From Paenibacillus mucilaginosus 3016 (GTDB lineage: Bacteria > Bacillota > Bacilli > Paenibacillales > NBRC-103111): DNA of 64,000 bases. Below are positions 35,665 to 44,333 of this stretch, one piece after another. The translations under genes and the position numbers were made by a program. The DNA is taken from NCBI RefSeq assembly GCF_000250655.1, contig NC_016935.1:381501-445500 (forward strand), given 5' to 3'. The notes under the pieces are model-generated. The model did no database searches and was not told where the DNA came from. It was given only the letters and a program-made list of their open reading frames with translations. The first letter of the stretch is position 1; every line of letters begins with the position of its first letter.

Positions 35665-38355
35665 TTGTCGTTTCAACCCGAAGCGGGAGAAGAGCTTCGT
35701 ACAGCCCATAGCCGGTATATCATTGCGGAGCATCCGGCCGCTCCCGGTCTGCCGTACGGGCAGGAAGGCCGGCAGGGCACGGTCTACCGGCTCGATGATC
35801 CGGAAGGCGGGCCGTCCCGGGCGCTGAAAGTATTCCGCCCGCGGTTCCGGCAGCCGTTCATCGCAGAACAGGCCCACCGGCTGGCACCTTACGCCTCCAT
35901 GCCGGGGCTGTCGGTCTGCGGCAGAACCGTATGGGTGCCGGGCGACTCAGAAGGCCCGCCGGGACAACCGGGACTGGACTACGCCGTGCTCATGCCCTGG
36001 ATCGACGGCCCGACGTGGACGGATGTGCTGCTGGACAGGCAGGAGCTCGCGCAGGAGACATGCCTCCAGCTGGCGCTCGCGCTCTCGAAGATTCTCTTCG
36101 ATCTCGAACGCAGCGGGATGGCTCACGGGGATCTCTCCTCCGCGAATTTACTGCTTCCGGCTCTCCTGGGCACAGCGCCTTCCCGCAGCGGATATCCCGT
36201 CGAGCTGATCGACGTGGATACAATGTACCACCCCGACGCGGCCCGGCCGGAGGTGCTGCCGCAGGGGACACCGGGCTATGCCAGGAGCGGAGCGCAGCAG
36301 ACGGGGGCCTGGTCCCCGGAGGCGGACCGGTTCGCGGGCGGCGTCCTGCTGGCCGAGATGCTGGCATGGGCCGACCCCTCCGTGCGGAGGGAAGCCTATG
36401 GGGACAGCTACTTTGACCCCGTGGAGATCGGAACGCCCTGCCGCCGTGCCGAACTGCTCGAAGATGCGGTCCGGGCCCTGTGGGGGGAAGAAGCCGCAGC
36501 GCTGTGGAGCCGGGTATGGCACAGCAGCCGGGAAGAGGAGGCGCCGGGCTTCAAAGCCTGGTACCTGCTGCTCAACCGGATTCACAAGGAGCCTGCAGCC
36601 CGTATGGAGCCCGTCAGGCAGGAGGAACAGCCAATGGAAGAGATGATTATCATCGGCGGGGAGCCGGATGAAGGGCTTCAGACCCGCCTTGAGGCCCATA
36701 ACCTGGGGAAGGCTGCGGTGTATCCGGAACTGGGGGCATTTCTCTCGGATATCGAGCAAGGGAGAGGGCCGCTCCGTTCCTGCCGTTTGATCGTGCTGCA
36801 TGCCTCGTCCGATCAAGGCCGGAAGGAAGCCGAACGGCTGCAGCAGACTCTGCTGCAGTCGGGCGGGACCGGCAGCAGCCGGCCGGCTCTGTATCTGGTC
36901 ATCAGCCGGATGAGCTTGTATGAGCAGTTCATCGAGCTGGACGAGCTGCTGGCCTATGACAATGCCTGCGCGGTCTTCCTTCCCGGCATGGACGGCGGTC
37001 AGCTTGTGCGTCTGCTGTCGGGTGAATATGACCGGGACGGCATACGGCATCCCCGTTTCAGCGGACCGCCGCAGGCAGCCGGCGGCGGCTTAGGCCGGCC
37101 GGCGGAGGCGGGGCGGCGTCAGCCGTTGGCCGATACGCCAATGCGCACGGCAGACCCGCAGCCGCCTGACGCCGGCAGGCCGCCGGAGGGGCAGGCGGCC
37201 GCCCGTTCCGGTCCGCAGGCGCCGGATGCAGCCCAGGTGCAGCCGTCCTCCGGCCGCTGGGGCGCACCGGAGGAGCGGGAGCTCTCCCGGGCGGCACAGC
37301 CGCAGGCGGCCCCGGAAGCCGAACGCACCCGCAGGGAGCCTTTGCCTGAGCAGCCCCGGGAGCCTGAGGCTCCGCCGGAACCTCCGAAGGAGACCAAGCG
37401 GGGCGGCCTCTGGGGCCTGAAGGACAAGCTCAGCATCCGGTTCGACGCGGATGAGCGGGGCCGGGGCCCCCAGGCGGCACCGGAGAAGGAACGCCTTTCG
37501 GGCAAGTCGTTCCTGTGGAGCCGGGAGAAGAAGGTCAAACTGCCGAAGCACGGCAGCATTCTCGTTACCGGCGACCGGGGCAGCGGCGTCACCTCGACGG
37601 CCGTGAATCTGGCCCATCTGCTGTCCGGCTACGGCACGGTGGCTCTGCTTGATTTTGACTATAAGCGCAAAGGGGTCTCCTACCTCTTCCCGGACACGGT
37701 GAAGCGGCAGACCGACGAGCGGCAGAGCTTCGGGCTCTATGCGCTGCTGAACAACCCAAGGCTGTTCGAGGATGTCATGTTCGTGGAGCACGAGCAGCTC
37801 TCCTTCGTCACGATGACCGAGCCTTATGTGCTCGAGCTCTACGGCGACCGCCGGTTCGAGAGGACGATCGGGGAGAAGCCGAGGGAGGAGCTGCTGCAGG
37901 ACCGGCGCTTCTATGCGGCAGTGAACTACGTCAAGACGCTGGTCGACTGGGTCGTCATTGACCTGCCGGCCGAGACGATGAAGATCGCGGAAGACCTGTC
38001 GATCTACTCCGACTACGTGCTGTTCACCTCGCACAATTCGGAGCTGGCGCTGTCCAACCTGCTTTTCGTGGAGCTCGGTTCGCTGTACAAGACCAATGAG
38101 CTGGCGTTCACCAATTACCTCGCCAAGGGCTCGATCGTGCTCACCCGCTACGAGAAGGAGAGCCTGCTGGACCGCAGGGAGCTCACCGGAGCGCTGGCCG
38201 AGAAGCTGATCCGGCGGCAGGGTGATCCGTGGAACCTCAAGGTGGTCGGGGCGATTCCCTACACGCCGGGTTATGCGGGCCAATACAGCACCGGACGGAT
38301 GCTGAGCCTCGGTGAGCTGCGGGAGCCTTTTCTCCAGATCATCGAGAATATGTAG
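35665..38355 (+). CDS. Ser/Thr kinase fused to TadZ-like receiver and MinD-type ATPase domains
   Basis: This 896-residue cytoplasmic fusion starts at TTG 35665, with AAGGAAGGG 6 bases upstream. Residues about 15-310 form a eukaryotic-like kinase: Lys55 in ALKVFR, catalytic loop HGDLSSANLL (Asp156, Asn161), and DVD (183-185) in place of DFG, so activity is plausible. Residues about 325-460 look like the atypical receiver of TadZ/CpaE. A Pro/Gln/Glu-rich linker follows, then a MinD-like ATPase (about 625-896) whose P-loop GDRGSGVTST lacks the usual lysine. It is the first gene of the Tad-like half of the locus and may localise the machine and phosphorylate its parts, opposed by the PP2C protein. 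Confidence 0.82.
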   Translation: MSFQPEAGEELRTAHSRYIIAEHPAAPGLPYGQEGRQGTVYRLDDPEGGPSRALKVFRPRFRQPFIAEQAHRLAPYASMPGLSVCGRTVWVPGDSEGPPGQPGLDYAVLMPWIDGPTWTDVLLDRQELAQETCLQLALALSKILFDLERSGMAHGDLSSANLLLPALLGTAPSRSGYPVELIDVDTMYHPDAARPEVLPQGTPGYARSGAQQTGAWSPEADRFAGGVLLAEMLAWADPSVRREAYGDSYFDPVEIGTPCRRAELLEDAVRALWGEEAAALWSRVWHSSREEEAPGFKAWYLLLNRIHKEPAARMEPVRQEEQPMEEMIIIGGEPDEGLQTRLEAHNLGKAAVYPELGAFLSDIEQGRGPLRSCRLIVLHASSDQGRKEAERLQQTLLQSGGTGSSRPALYLVISRMSLYEQFIELDELLAYDNACAVFLPGMDGGQLVRLLSGEYDRDGIRHPRFSGPPQAAGGGLGRPAEAGRRQPLADTPMRTADPQPPDAGRPPEGQAAARSGPQAPDAAQVQPSSGRWGAPEERELSRAAQPQAAPEAERTRREPLPEQPREPEAPPEPPKETKRGGLWGLKDKLSIRFDADERGRGPQAAPEKERLSGKSFLWSREKKVKLPKHGSILVTGDRGSGVTSTAVNLAHLLSGYGTVALLDFDYKRKGVSYLFPDTVKRQTDERQSFGLYALLNNPRLFEDVMFVEHEQLSFVTMTEPYVLELYGDRRFERTIGEKPREELLQDRRFYAAVNYVKTLVDWVVIDLPAETMKIAEDLSIYSDYVLFTSHNSELALSNLLFVELGSLYKTNELAFTNYLAKGSIVLTRYEKESLLDRRELTGALAEKLIRRQGDPWNLKVVGAIPYTPGYAGQYSTGRMLSLGELREPFLQIIENM

Positions 38356-38427
38356 CCGAATGCGGGCCCAGCGTGATACATCAGTTGCAAGTTAATCGTG
38401 TGAGTCAAGGAAGGAAGGCGTCATAGC

Positions 38428-39306
38428 GTGTTTAAAAGGGGCAGCAGCGATACACGGGTGCTAGTCAACAAGCTCAAATCCATCGGCGTGTACTTGCTCG
38501 CGCTCGGGGTGTTCCTGGCCTCCCTGGTCATGATTCTGAACAACACCTCGAAATACAAGCGGGATGTTGCCGTAGCCGAATTCAGGGAGGACGTCGGGAG
38601 CGGGACGCTGATCAAGAAGGACATGATCCAGAAGCGCACCCTCGCCGAGCGGGACTACGACAGCAAGACCATGGTGCCTTATGATCAGGCGGCAAGTCTG
38701 ATCGAGGGCAAGTATACGGGCATTTACATACCGAAGGGCGTTACGCTCCAGAAGACCTGGTTCACGGACAAGAAGAAGGAGCGACTGAAGTATCTCAAGG
38801 ACATGAAGGAGAATCAGGAGTTCGTGACAATTCCGTACGACTCCCGGTACAGCGGGGGGCGGGTGCTTCTGCCCGGCGATTACGTGAAGCTGTACGCGGT
38901 CTACCAGGGGACGGACCCGGCCACAGGGCAGCTGAACAAGCTGGCGGATGTCGACGTCATTTTCAAAAAAATCAAGGTCACCGACCTGCTCAACGCCGAG
39001 GAGGAATCCGTGCTCGGGTACCTCGAGGATGCGCAGATGCTCTCCCGGGAGCAGCAGGAGGCGCTCATGAAGCGCAAGGAATTCCAGGACAGCCTTACGC
39101 CCAAATTCATGGGACTGGTGCTTACGAACGAGGAGGCCGAAGCCCTGCAGAAGTTCCTCGGCAACGGGAAGATCCAGATCAAGGCGGATATTCTCACCCG
39201 CGATGAGAACGTGGAGAACAGCAACAAGATCGGGTCGCTGCTCTCGCAGCTGCAGGGCGGCACGGCAGCACCGGCGCCGCAGGCGGACGGGGCAGCTCAG
39301 CCATAG
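38428..39306 (+). CDS. CpaB/RcpC-like SAF-domain protein
   Basis: This 292-residue protein starts at GTG 38428 (AAGGAAGG upstream). An N-terminal membrane anchor, GVYLLALGVFLASLVMIL, is followed by an SAF-like domain: VAVAEFREDVGSGTLIKKDMI matches the usual start, and GRVLLPGDYVKLYAVY the CpaB second block. CpaB/RcpC proteins sit on the outer face of the membrane in Tad pilus assembly and contact the pilus channel. The C terminus is a Gln/Pro/Ala tail. Its neighbours encode TadZ and CpaF relatives, as in Tad operons. Confidence 0.78.
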   Translation: MFKRGSSDTRVLVNKLKSIGVYLLALGVFLASLVMILNNTSKYKRDVAVAEFREDVGSGTLIKKDMIQKRTLAERDYDSKTMVPYDQAASLIEGKYTGIYIPKGVTLQKTWFTDKKKERLKYLKDMKENQEFVTIPYDSRYSGGRVLLPGDYVKLYAVYQGTDPATGQLNKLADVDVIFKKIKVTDLLNAEEESVLGYLEDAQMLSREQQEALMKRKEFQDSLTPKFMGLVLTNEEAEALQKFLGNGKIQIKADILTRDENVENSNKIGSLLSQLQGGTAAPAPQADGAAQP

Positions 39307-39321
39307 GGGGCATAGAATACA

Positions 39322-40155
39322 ATGGATTTTCTGAACCGCACCAAGAAGATCATCGAATACAACGTCGAGAAAATTCAAAGCGAAAGCTACTTCTGCTCGA
39401 ACTTCGGGTTCGTCTCCCTGCTCAACGGGGCCGGGACTTCGACGCTGGCCGCCAATACGGCCTCATTGCTCTCCAAGCAGGAGAAGAAGGTGCTGCTGCT
39501 CGACGCGAACTTCCACCAGCCGAACCTGTTCTATTTCTTCGACGGGCTGGAAGTGCCGGAGAATCAGTCGCTCAGCATGTATTTTGCGAACAAGATCGAA
39601 GAGAAGGAGCTCAATATCCGGGTGCCCGGCCATGAGAACCTGTGGCTGATCTCCACCTCCCCGAAGGACCGCGTGGACAAAATCCTGCAGGCGAACGAGG
39701 ACAATCTCGGCCGGCTGATGGAGTACGTCTCGGAGACGTTCGACTTCGTCATCGCGGACATTCCGTTCCTGCCGATGAGCGAGTGGTTCATTGAGATTCT
39801 CGAACGGATGGACAAGTCCATCATCGTCTGGGACGAGCAGAACGACTGCGGCTACAAGACGGTGCAGATGCTCGAGTTCCTCGACAGCCACAGCGACTGC
39901 GTCAACATGGTGAAGAACGTGGTGATCAACAAGCGGACGAAGCGGGCGTACGAGCTCGACAAGATCAAGAAGGAGTTCAACTGCAACTACGTCTGCTCCC
40001 TTCCCCACATTGACGATATGGACGAACTGAAGGCCGCCGGGGAGCTGATCATCGATTCGGGCAAAATGTCCCGTGCCTACGGCAAGGAGTTCTATCATAT
40101 GGTGGACTACCTGCTGAGCAACCACAAGACAGGAAGCAGCGGAGGTGAGGGCTGA
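39322..40155 (+). CDS. TadZ/CpaE-like MinD-family ATPase
   Basis: This 277-residue protein is a MinD/ParA-type domain without a receiver. The P-loop reads LLNGAGTSTLAANTA (Asn35-Thr41), again without the canonical lysine, followed by VLLLDANFHQPNLF and FDFVIADIPFLP. Degenerate P-loops are known in TadZ, which marks the pole or assembly site for the secretion ATPase. It lies 15 bases after the CpaB-like gene and overlaps the CpaF start by one base. Together with the kinase fusion there are two TadZ-like proteins in one operon. Confidence 0.82.
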   Translation: MDFLNRTKKIIEYNVEKIQSESYFCSNFGFVSLLNGAGTSTLAANTASLLSKQEKKVLLLDANFHQPNLFYFFDGLEVPENQSLSMYFANKIEEKELNIRVPGHENLWLISTSPKDRVDKILQANEDNLGRLMEYVSETFDFVIADIPFLPMSEWFIEILERMDKSIIVWDEQNDCGYKTVQMLEFLDSHSDCVNMVKNVVINKRTKRAYELDKIKKEFNCNYVCSLPHIDDMDELKAAGELIIDSGKMSRAYGKEFYHMVDYLLSNHKTGSSGGEG

Positions 40156-41591
40156 TGCTGACACCGGAGAAGCTGAAGCAGCGCCGGGCGAGGTACGGGC
40201 GGGCTTCCCTTTATACCAAGGAAGAGATTTCGTTCACGAAGATCGTCGAACAGTGCAGCCGCTACCTGCACCGTCTGAACCGGGAGATGAACCTGAGCGC
40301 ACTCAAAGCGAAGCAGAGGACCCGGGATAACATCGACCGGTTCGTCAACGACCTCGAAGTGAAGGTCGAAGGCTACGAGAACCCGGACCAGCTGCGCAAG
40401 GCGCTGAAGGACGAGATGATCCACTACGGCATCATCTCGGAGCTCATGGAAGATCCGGCGGTCAACGAAATCCGTATCAATGGCTATGACCGGATCTTCT
40501 ATGAGGCGGGCGGGATGACGAAGCGGTACGACAAGGCCTTCTCGAGTCCCGAAGATGCCCGCAGGGTCATCGAGCGTCTGCTCGGCGAAGTGCGGATCAC
40601 GGAGAACGAGCCGTTCAAGAACGCCCGGACGCTTGAGGAAGGCTGGCGGATCAACGCCATCCACGGCGAGATCTCCCATCTGGGAGAGTACGGTGTGGTC
40701 ATCCGGAAATTCCGGGAGAATACGTTCCGTGATGAGGATTTCCTCGAGAATGGCGTAATGACACAGGACATGCTGAACTTCCTGCAGTTCATGCCGCAGA
40801 TCTACGTGAATTGGTGGACTGTCGGGCCCACGGGCTCCGGCAAGACCGCACTGAACGAGGCGATCCTGAAGAAAATGAACCCGTCGGACCGGACGATCAT
40901 CGTCGAGAATCCGACGGAGATCCGCTTCGAGCAGAGAGATGAACGGACGGGGCAGACGGTCAACGACTTCCTGCAGCTCGTCGCGAAGAATCCCGATCCG
41001 GAGAATGAGAAGAACCCGAACTGGCCGACGATGAACAACCTGCTGACCAATGCGCTTCGCCAGACGCCGAAGTACCTTGGGGCGGGGGAGATCCGTACGC
41101 CGGAGGAGTTCAAGACGATGCTGGTCGCGGCCCAGACCGGTCACCAGACGTTCGCCACCTTCCACGCCGATGCGGCGGACAAGGCGCTGCAGCGGTACCT
41201 GACGACCTACCTGATGGTGTCGCCGAACGAGCCGCCGGAGCTCGTCATGAGCAATCTCTGCGATACGATCGACCTGATCGTCTGCGTGAAGCTCTTCCCG
41301 AAGACAGGCAAACGGCGGGTGACCTCGATTGCCGAGGTGATCGGCTCCGAAGGCATGAAGCCGCTGATCAACATCATCTACGAATACGAGATTGAGCATG
41401 TCGACGATGACGGCGTCGTGAAGAGCTCCTTCGTCCGGCGCAATGCCATCAGCGACAAGCTCGTTGCTAAGTTCAAGGATGCGCATATTCCGTTCAGCCG
41501 GTATGCGAAGTGGACCCAGCCTCCGGCAGGAGGCCGGGAGGTGGAGGCGACTTACTACGAGGGTACTCAGAAGGAGGCTGTCCTGCTGTGA
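40155..41591 (+). CDS. cpaF: CpaF/TadA-type secretion ATPase
   Basis: This 478-residue hexameric ATPase powers Tad-type fibre assembly. The N-terminal domain (residues 1-180) has the usual NEIRINGYDRIFYE block; Walker A is GPTGSGKT (224-231); the Asp-box is in IIVENPTEIRFEQ; the Walker B region LGAGEIRTPEEF is altered from the common VGEVRG; the His-box is TGHQTFATFHADAADKAL. GAGGTGAG lies 5 bases before the ATG, and the stop overlaps the tadB start (GTGA), so the two products should be made in step. Confidence 0.93.
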   Translation: MLTPEKLKQRRARYGRASLYTKEEISFTKIVEQCSRYLHRLNREMNLSALKAKQRTRDNIDRFVNDLEVKVEGYENPDQLRKALKDEMIHYGIISELMEDPAVNEIRINGYDRIFYEAGGMTKRYDKAFSSPEDARRVIERLLGEVRITENEPFKNARTLEEGWRINAIHGEISHLGEYGVVIRKFRENTFRDEDFLENGVMTQDMLNFLQFMPQIYVNWWTVGPTGSGKTALNEAILKKMNPSDRTIIVENPTEIRFEQRDERTGQTVNDFLQLVAKNPDPENEKNPNWPTMNNLLTNALRQTPKYLGAGEIRTPEEFKTMLVAAQTGHQTFATFHADAADKALQRYLTTYLMVSPNEPPELVMSNLCDTIDLIVCVKLFPKTGKRRVTSIAEVIGSEGMKPLINIIYEYEIEHVDDDGVVKSSFVRRNAISDKLVAKFKDAHIPFSRYAKWTQPPAGGREVEATYYEGTQKEAVLL

Positions 41592-42589
41592 TTCGCGAGC
41601 TGAAGCTGTTCCTGTTCAGCAGGGACATTTTCCCTGTCCTTCTGGCGCTCCTCTCCCTGTTCCTGTTCACCGTGAAGTACTGGAAGATCGATCTGCAGAA
41701 CAAATCGAAGGAGATGGGCTCCCGGACCTTCACTAAGCTGCTCGCTTGGGGGGTGGAGAATAACCGGAAGCGGGTACAGAAGGAGCGGATCGGCCTCAAG
41801 CAGCGGAAGGTCGTGAAGCTGTACCAGCGGATTCTCGGCAGTGTCATCGAGGCCTACGAGATCAAGATCACCGTGGAGAACTTCACGGTCTTCTTCATCG
41901 TGCTGTGGTTCGTGCTGGTCGCCGTGCTCTATTGGACGATCGAGAACCTGCTGATGGCGGTGCTGATCGCCACGCCGGCGGTAGCCGCTGTCTTCGCTGC
42001 CATCGTCACTTCCTCGAAATCCAGGATCAAGGCACGGGATACGGCCGTGATGGACTTCCTGGATATCATCTGTCCGCTGATCGGGCGCGGGGTCACGGCG
42101 ACTTTCGAGCGAAATATCGCCGCAGCCGATCCCCGGATCCGGGGACATATCCAGACGTACATCAACCAGCGGAAGTTCAGCACGATTGCGGTTGAACGTG
42201 CGATGGATGAACTGGCGGAGAAGCTCGGACCCCGGTTCCACGAATTTGCGAGGAAAGCCAAGAACTACGAATACAACGCCCGGGAAGGCGATGCCGAAGC
42301 ATTCATGGACGTCGTCGAGATGAACAAGCTCATCCGGATGTTCGAGGTCCGGTCCGAAGCGCTGTTCGAACGCAAGAACCAGGACATGCTGGCGCGGATT
42401 CTCATCATCATCCTGCTGGCGCTGTATGCCAACTACGTCGGCGTATCCGCCGAGTTCATGCAGGGCTCGGGTATCGCGCATATCATCAACTCGGTTGTCG
42501 TCTGCTTCTGCCTGGTCATCTTCGCCGGCAATCAGCTCGTGCAGATTACCGCACGGGTGAACGACGATGAATTCACGGAAGAAGCGTAA
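41588..42589 (+). CDS. tadB: TadB-like type II secretion F-domain membrane protein
   Basis: This protein of about 333 residues starts at GTG 41588, overlapping the cpaF stop; AAGGAGG lies about 9 bases upstream. About five membrane segments are visible, including FPVLLALLSLFLFTVKYW, VFFIVLWFVLVAVLYW and LARILIIILLALYANY, around a cytoplasmic T2SF domain (about 170-290). It should be the inner-membrane platform that partners TadC and receives force from CpaF. Three GAAGCG codon-like repeats run from its last codons into the gap. Confidence 0.85.
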   Translation: MIRELKLFLFSRDIFPVLLALLSLFLFTVKYWKIDLQNKSKEMGSRTFTKLLAWGVENNRKRVQKERIGLKQRKVVKLYQRILGSVIEAYEIKITVENFTVFFIVLWFVLVAVLYWTIENLLMAVLIATPAVAAVFAAIVTSSKSRIKARDTAVMDFLDIICPLIGRGVTATFERNIAAADPRIRGHIQTYINQRKFSTIAVERAMDELAEKLGPRFHEFARKAKNYEYNAREGDAEAFMDVVEMNKLIRMFEVRSEALFERKNQDMLARILIIILLALYANYVGVSAEFMQGSGIAHIINSVVVCFCLVIFAGNQLVQITARVNDDEFTEEA

Positions 42590-42645
42590 TGAGGAAGCGT
42601 AAGGCAGAAGCGTAAGGCAGAAGCGTAAGGCAGAAGCGTAAGGAT
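42581..42645 (+). repeat. 13-bp tandem repeat between tadB and tadC
   Basis: The sequence GAAGCGTAA recurs at 42581, 42594, 42607, 42620 and 42633, exactly 13 bases apart. The first copy contains the last codons and stop of tadB, so each following copy repeats its end and carries another TAA. It looks like a slippage or replication-expanded repeat. It moves the tadC ribosome site away from the tadB stop. Confidence 0.9.
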
Positions 42646-42662
42646 AAGAAAGGGGATGCCCT

Positions 42663-43559
42663 GTGGCATCGATATTATTTTTTGCGGTGATCGGCTCGCT
42701 GGCCCTGGGCTGGCTCGGTTTTGCGCTCGGGAAGGCGATTTTCCGGCCGGTGGCCAAGAAGAAGGCCGTCCGCTTCCGGGTGAAGCAGGAGAAGAAGAAG
42801 GACTGGGACCCCGACAGCGTGTTCCAGCTCCTGAAGCTGGATCTCAAGGAAGTGTTCCTGTCGGAGACGGCCGAGCAGGAGCTGAACGCCAAGCTGCGGC
42901 GGCTGGGGCTCGCCAAGAGCGCCCGGGACGTGCGCAAGGAGCAGATCGTACTGTCCGGTGTATCGCTGCTTGTGGGGCTGTTCTCTTATTGGGCCTTTGC
43001 ACCGGTCCTTGGACTTCTCGGGCTGGCGATTGCCGCCGCCGGGTGGATCTATCCTGTGGAGACCATCAACCGCGAGATCCGGCAGATGAACGAGATCGTC
43101 TACAAGAAGTTCCCATCCTTCTACCGGCGCAATTATTACTCTTACAAAAAGAACATCAACACCTCGCTGTCCCGCGTGGTCGAATCCCATATGCGGGTAT
43201 GCCACCCGGCGTTTCAGCGGGAGCTGAAGGTATTCCTCGAGGACATCGAGTCAGTAGGGGAGTTCGAGGCCATCCAGCGGTGGAAGAACCGCCTACCGCT
43301 TCCTTATATCATCCGCTATGCGGAGATTATCGAGAGCCGGCTCCGGGGGGAAGACAACACCCCGGTTATGGAGAACTTCAAGCTGGAGCTTGATAAGATG
43401 CGGGAGGTGCAGGTCGACAAGGACCTGCTCAAGCTGGAGAGCCGGATCAATGGCGTACTAGGCCTCATGTATGTGCCGTTCTTCCTGCTCCTCATCATTT
43501 ATTTCCTGGCCCAGATGCAGGGCTCGGGACTTGTTCAATTCTTCAAGCAGCTGCAGTAG
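42663..43559 (+). CDS. tadC: TadC-like type II secretion F-domain membrane protein
   Basis: This 298-residue protein starts at GTG 42663 with AAGGGGA upstream. Membrane segments are at the N terminus (SILFFAVIGSLALGWLGFALG), middle (GLFSYWAFAPVLGLLGLAIAAAG) and C terminus (GLMYVPFFLLLIIYFLAQM), with a cytoplasmic domain between. It pairs with TadB in the inner-membrane platform. It is followed 35 bases later by the pilin-like mini gene. Confidence 0.83.
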   Translation: MASILFFAVIGSLALGWLGFALGKAIFRPVAKKKAVRFRVKQEKKKDWDPDSVFQLLKLDLKEVFLSETAEQELNAKLRRLGLAKSARDVRKEQIVLSGVSLLVGLFSYWAFAPVLGLLGLAIAAAGWIYPVETINREIRQMNEIVYKKFPSFYRRNYYSYKKNINTSLSRVVESHMRVCHPAFQRELKVFLEDIESVGEFEAIQRWKNRLPLPYIIRYAEIIESRLRGEDNTPVMENFKLELDKMREVQVDKDLLKLESRINGVLGLMYVPFFLLLIIYFLAQMQGSGLVQFFKQLQ

Positions 43560-43594
43560 CAGCTGCGACAACCAATTTTCGGGAGGGTTTCATT

Positions 43595-43744
43595 ATGGTG
43601 AAATTTGCGCAAATGGCTGCGGCCATCTTCATTATCGGAGTTGTGATTGCGGTACTGAATGACAATATGGAGGGCTGGATTAACGAGGTGTGGACACACG
43701 TTTGGGGCCTGTTCAAAGGCTGGATGGGTCCTGGTACGGCATAA
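43595..43744 (+). CDS. 49-residue pilin-like small membrane protein
   Basis: The frame MVKFAQMAAAIFIIGVVIA..GPGTA is below the usual size cut-off but has GGGAGGG 7 bases before its ATG and fits the gap between tadC and the next gene. It has one hydrophobic helix (residues about 6-22) and an amphipathic tail rich in Trp (three) and Gly. Flp pilins occupy this place and have this size, but the Glu-Tyr prepilin cleavage motif is missing. It may be a divergent Flp subunit or a small accessory peptide. No prepilin peptidase gene is seen in the window. Confidence 0.7.
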   Translation: MVKFAQMAAAIFIIGVVIAVLNDNMEGWINEVWTHVWGLFKGWMGPGTA

Positions 43745-43777
43745 TTTACATACTTTATCGGAAGTGGGAGAGGAAGC

Positions 43778-44329
43778 ATGCATCATTTTTTCTGGCTGAT
43801 CGTCCGGTTCTCCATGCTGATCCTCGGGGTTCTCTGCCTGTTCTCCTTCCTGACCTTCTTCCCTTACCTGATGGATGTGAAGGCGATGGCCAACCAGATC
43901 TCGCTTCAAGTGATGAATGACGGCTATCTGGATCGGAAGGACGTGGACAAGCGGCTCGCCGAATTCCGGACGGAGCGGGGCTTCCTCTCGAGTGCCACGC
44001 TGGTACCGGGGGAGGCCGATGCCGGGTATCTGCTTCCCGGCTTAGGTTCACCGGATGAGGTGAGCATCAAGGCTGAGTACAGTCCGGGCGAGGGCCAGGC
44101 GGAGCGGGAGCTGCTGCCGATCTGGAAGGAAGAGAAGGCGGCCCGGGTGACGGCTGCCGAATCAAGCGGTACGGCGCCTGTGGGTGTGTTGGACCGTGAC
44201 GTGCCGATTCGCGTGGAGATCCGGACCAATTACAAAGTCGAGACGATTGCCTTCGGCAAACGGCTGGTGATGTACCTGCCCTTCAGTGTAAGCTCGGCGG
44301 CCATCACGATTGCGGACTACAAGTGGTAG
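43778..44329 (+). CDS. TadE-like pseudopilin or membrane-anchored protein
   Basis: This 183-residue protein has an N-terminal membrane helix (FWLIVRFSMLILGVLCLFSF) and an exported domain: MANQISLQVMNDGYLD at its start, RVEIRTNYKVETIAFG and a C-terminal ITIADYKW. The N-terminal helix followed by an extracellular alpha/beta part fits the TadE/TadF minor pseudopilins that follow tadC in Tad operons. GGGAGAGG lies upstream of the ATG. Its stop is 4 bases before the next start. Confidence 0.68.
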   Translation: MHHFFWLIVRFSMLILGVLCLFSFLTFFPYLMDVKAMANQISLQVMNDGYLDRKDVDKRLAEFRTERGFLSSATLVPGEADAGYLLPGLGSPDEVSIKAEYSPGEGQAERELLPIWKEEKAARVTAAESSGTAPVGVLDRDVPIRVEIRTNYKVETIAFGKRLVMYLPFSVSSAAITIADYKW

Positions 44330-44333
44330 CGCC

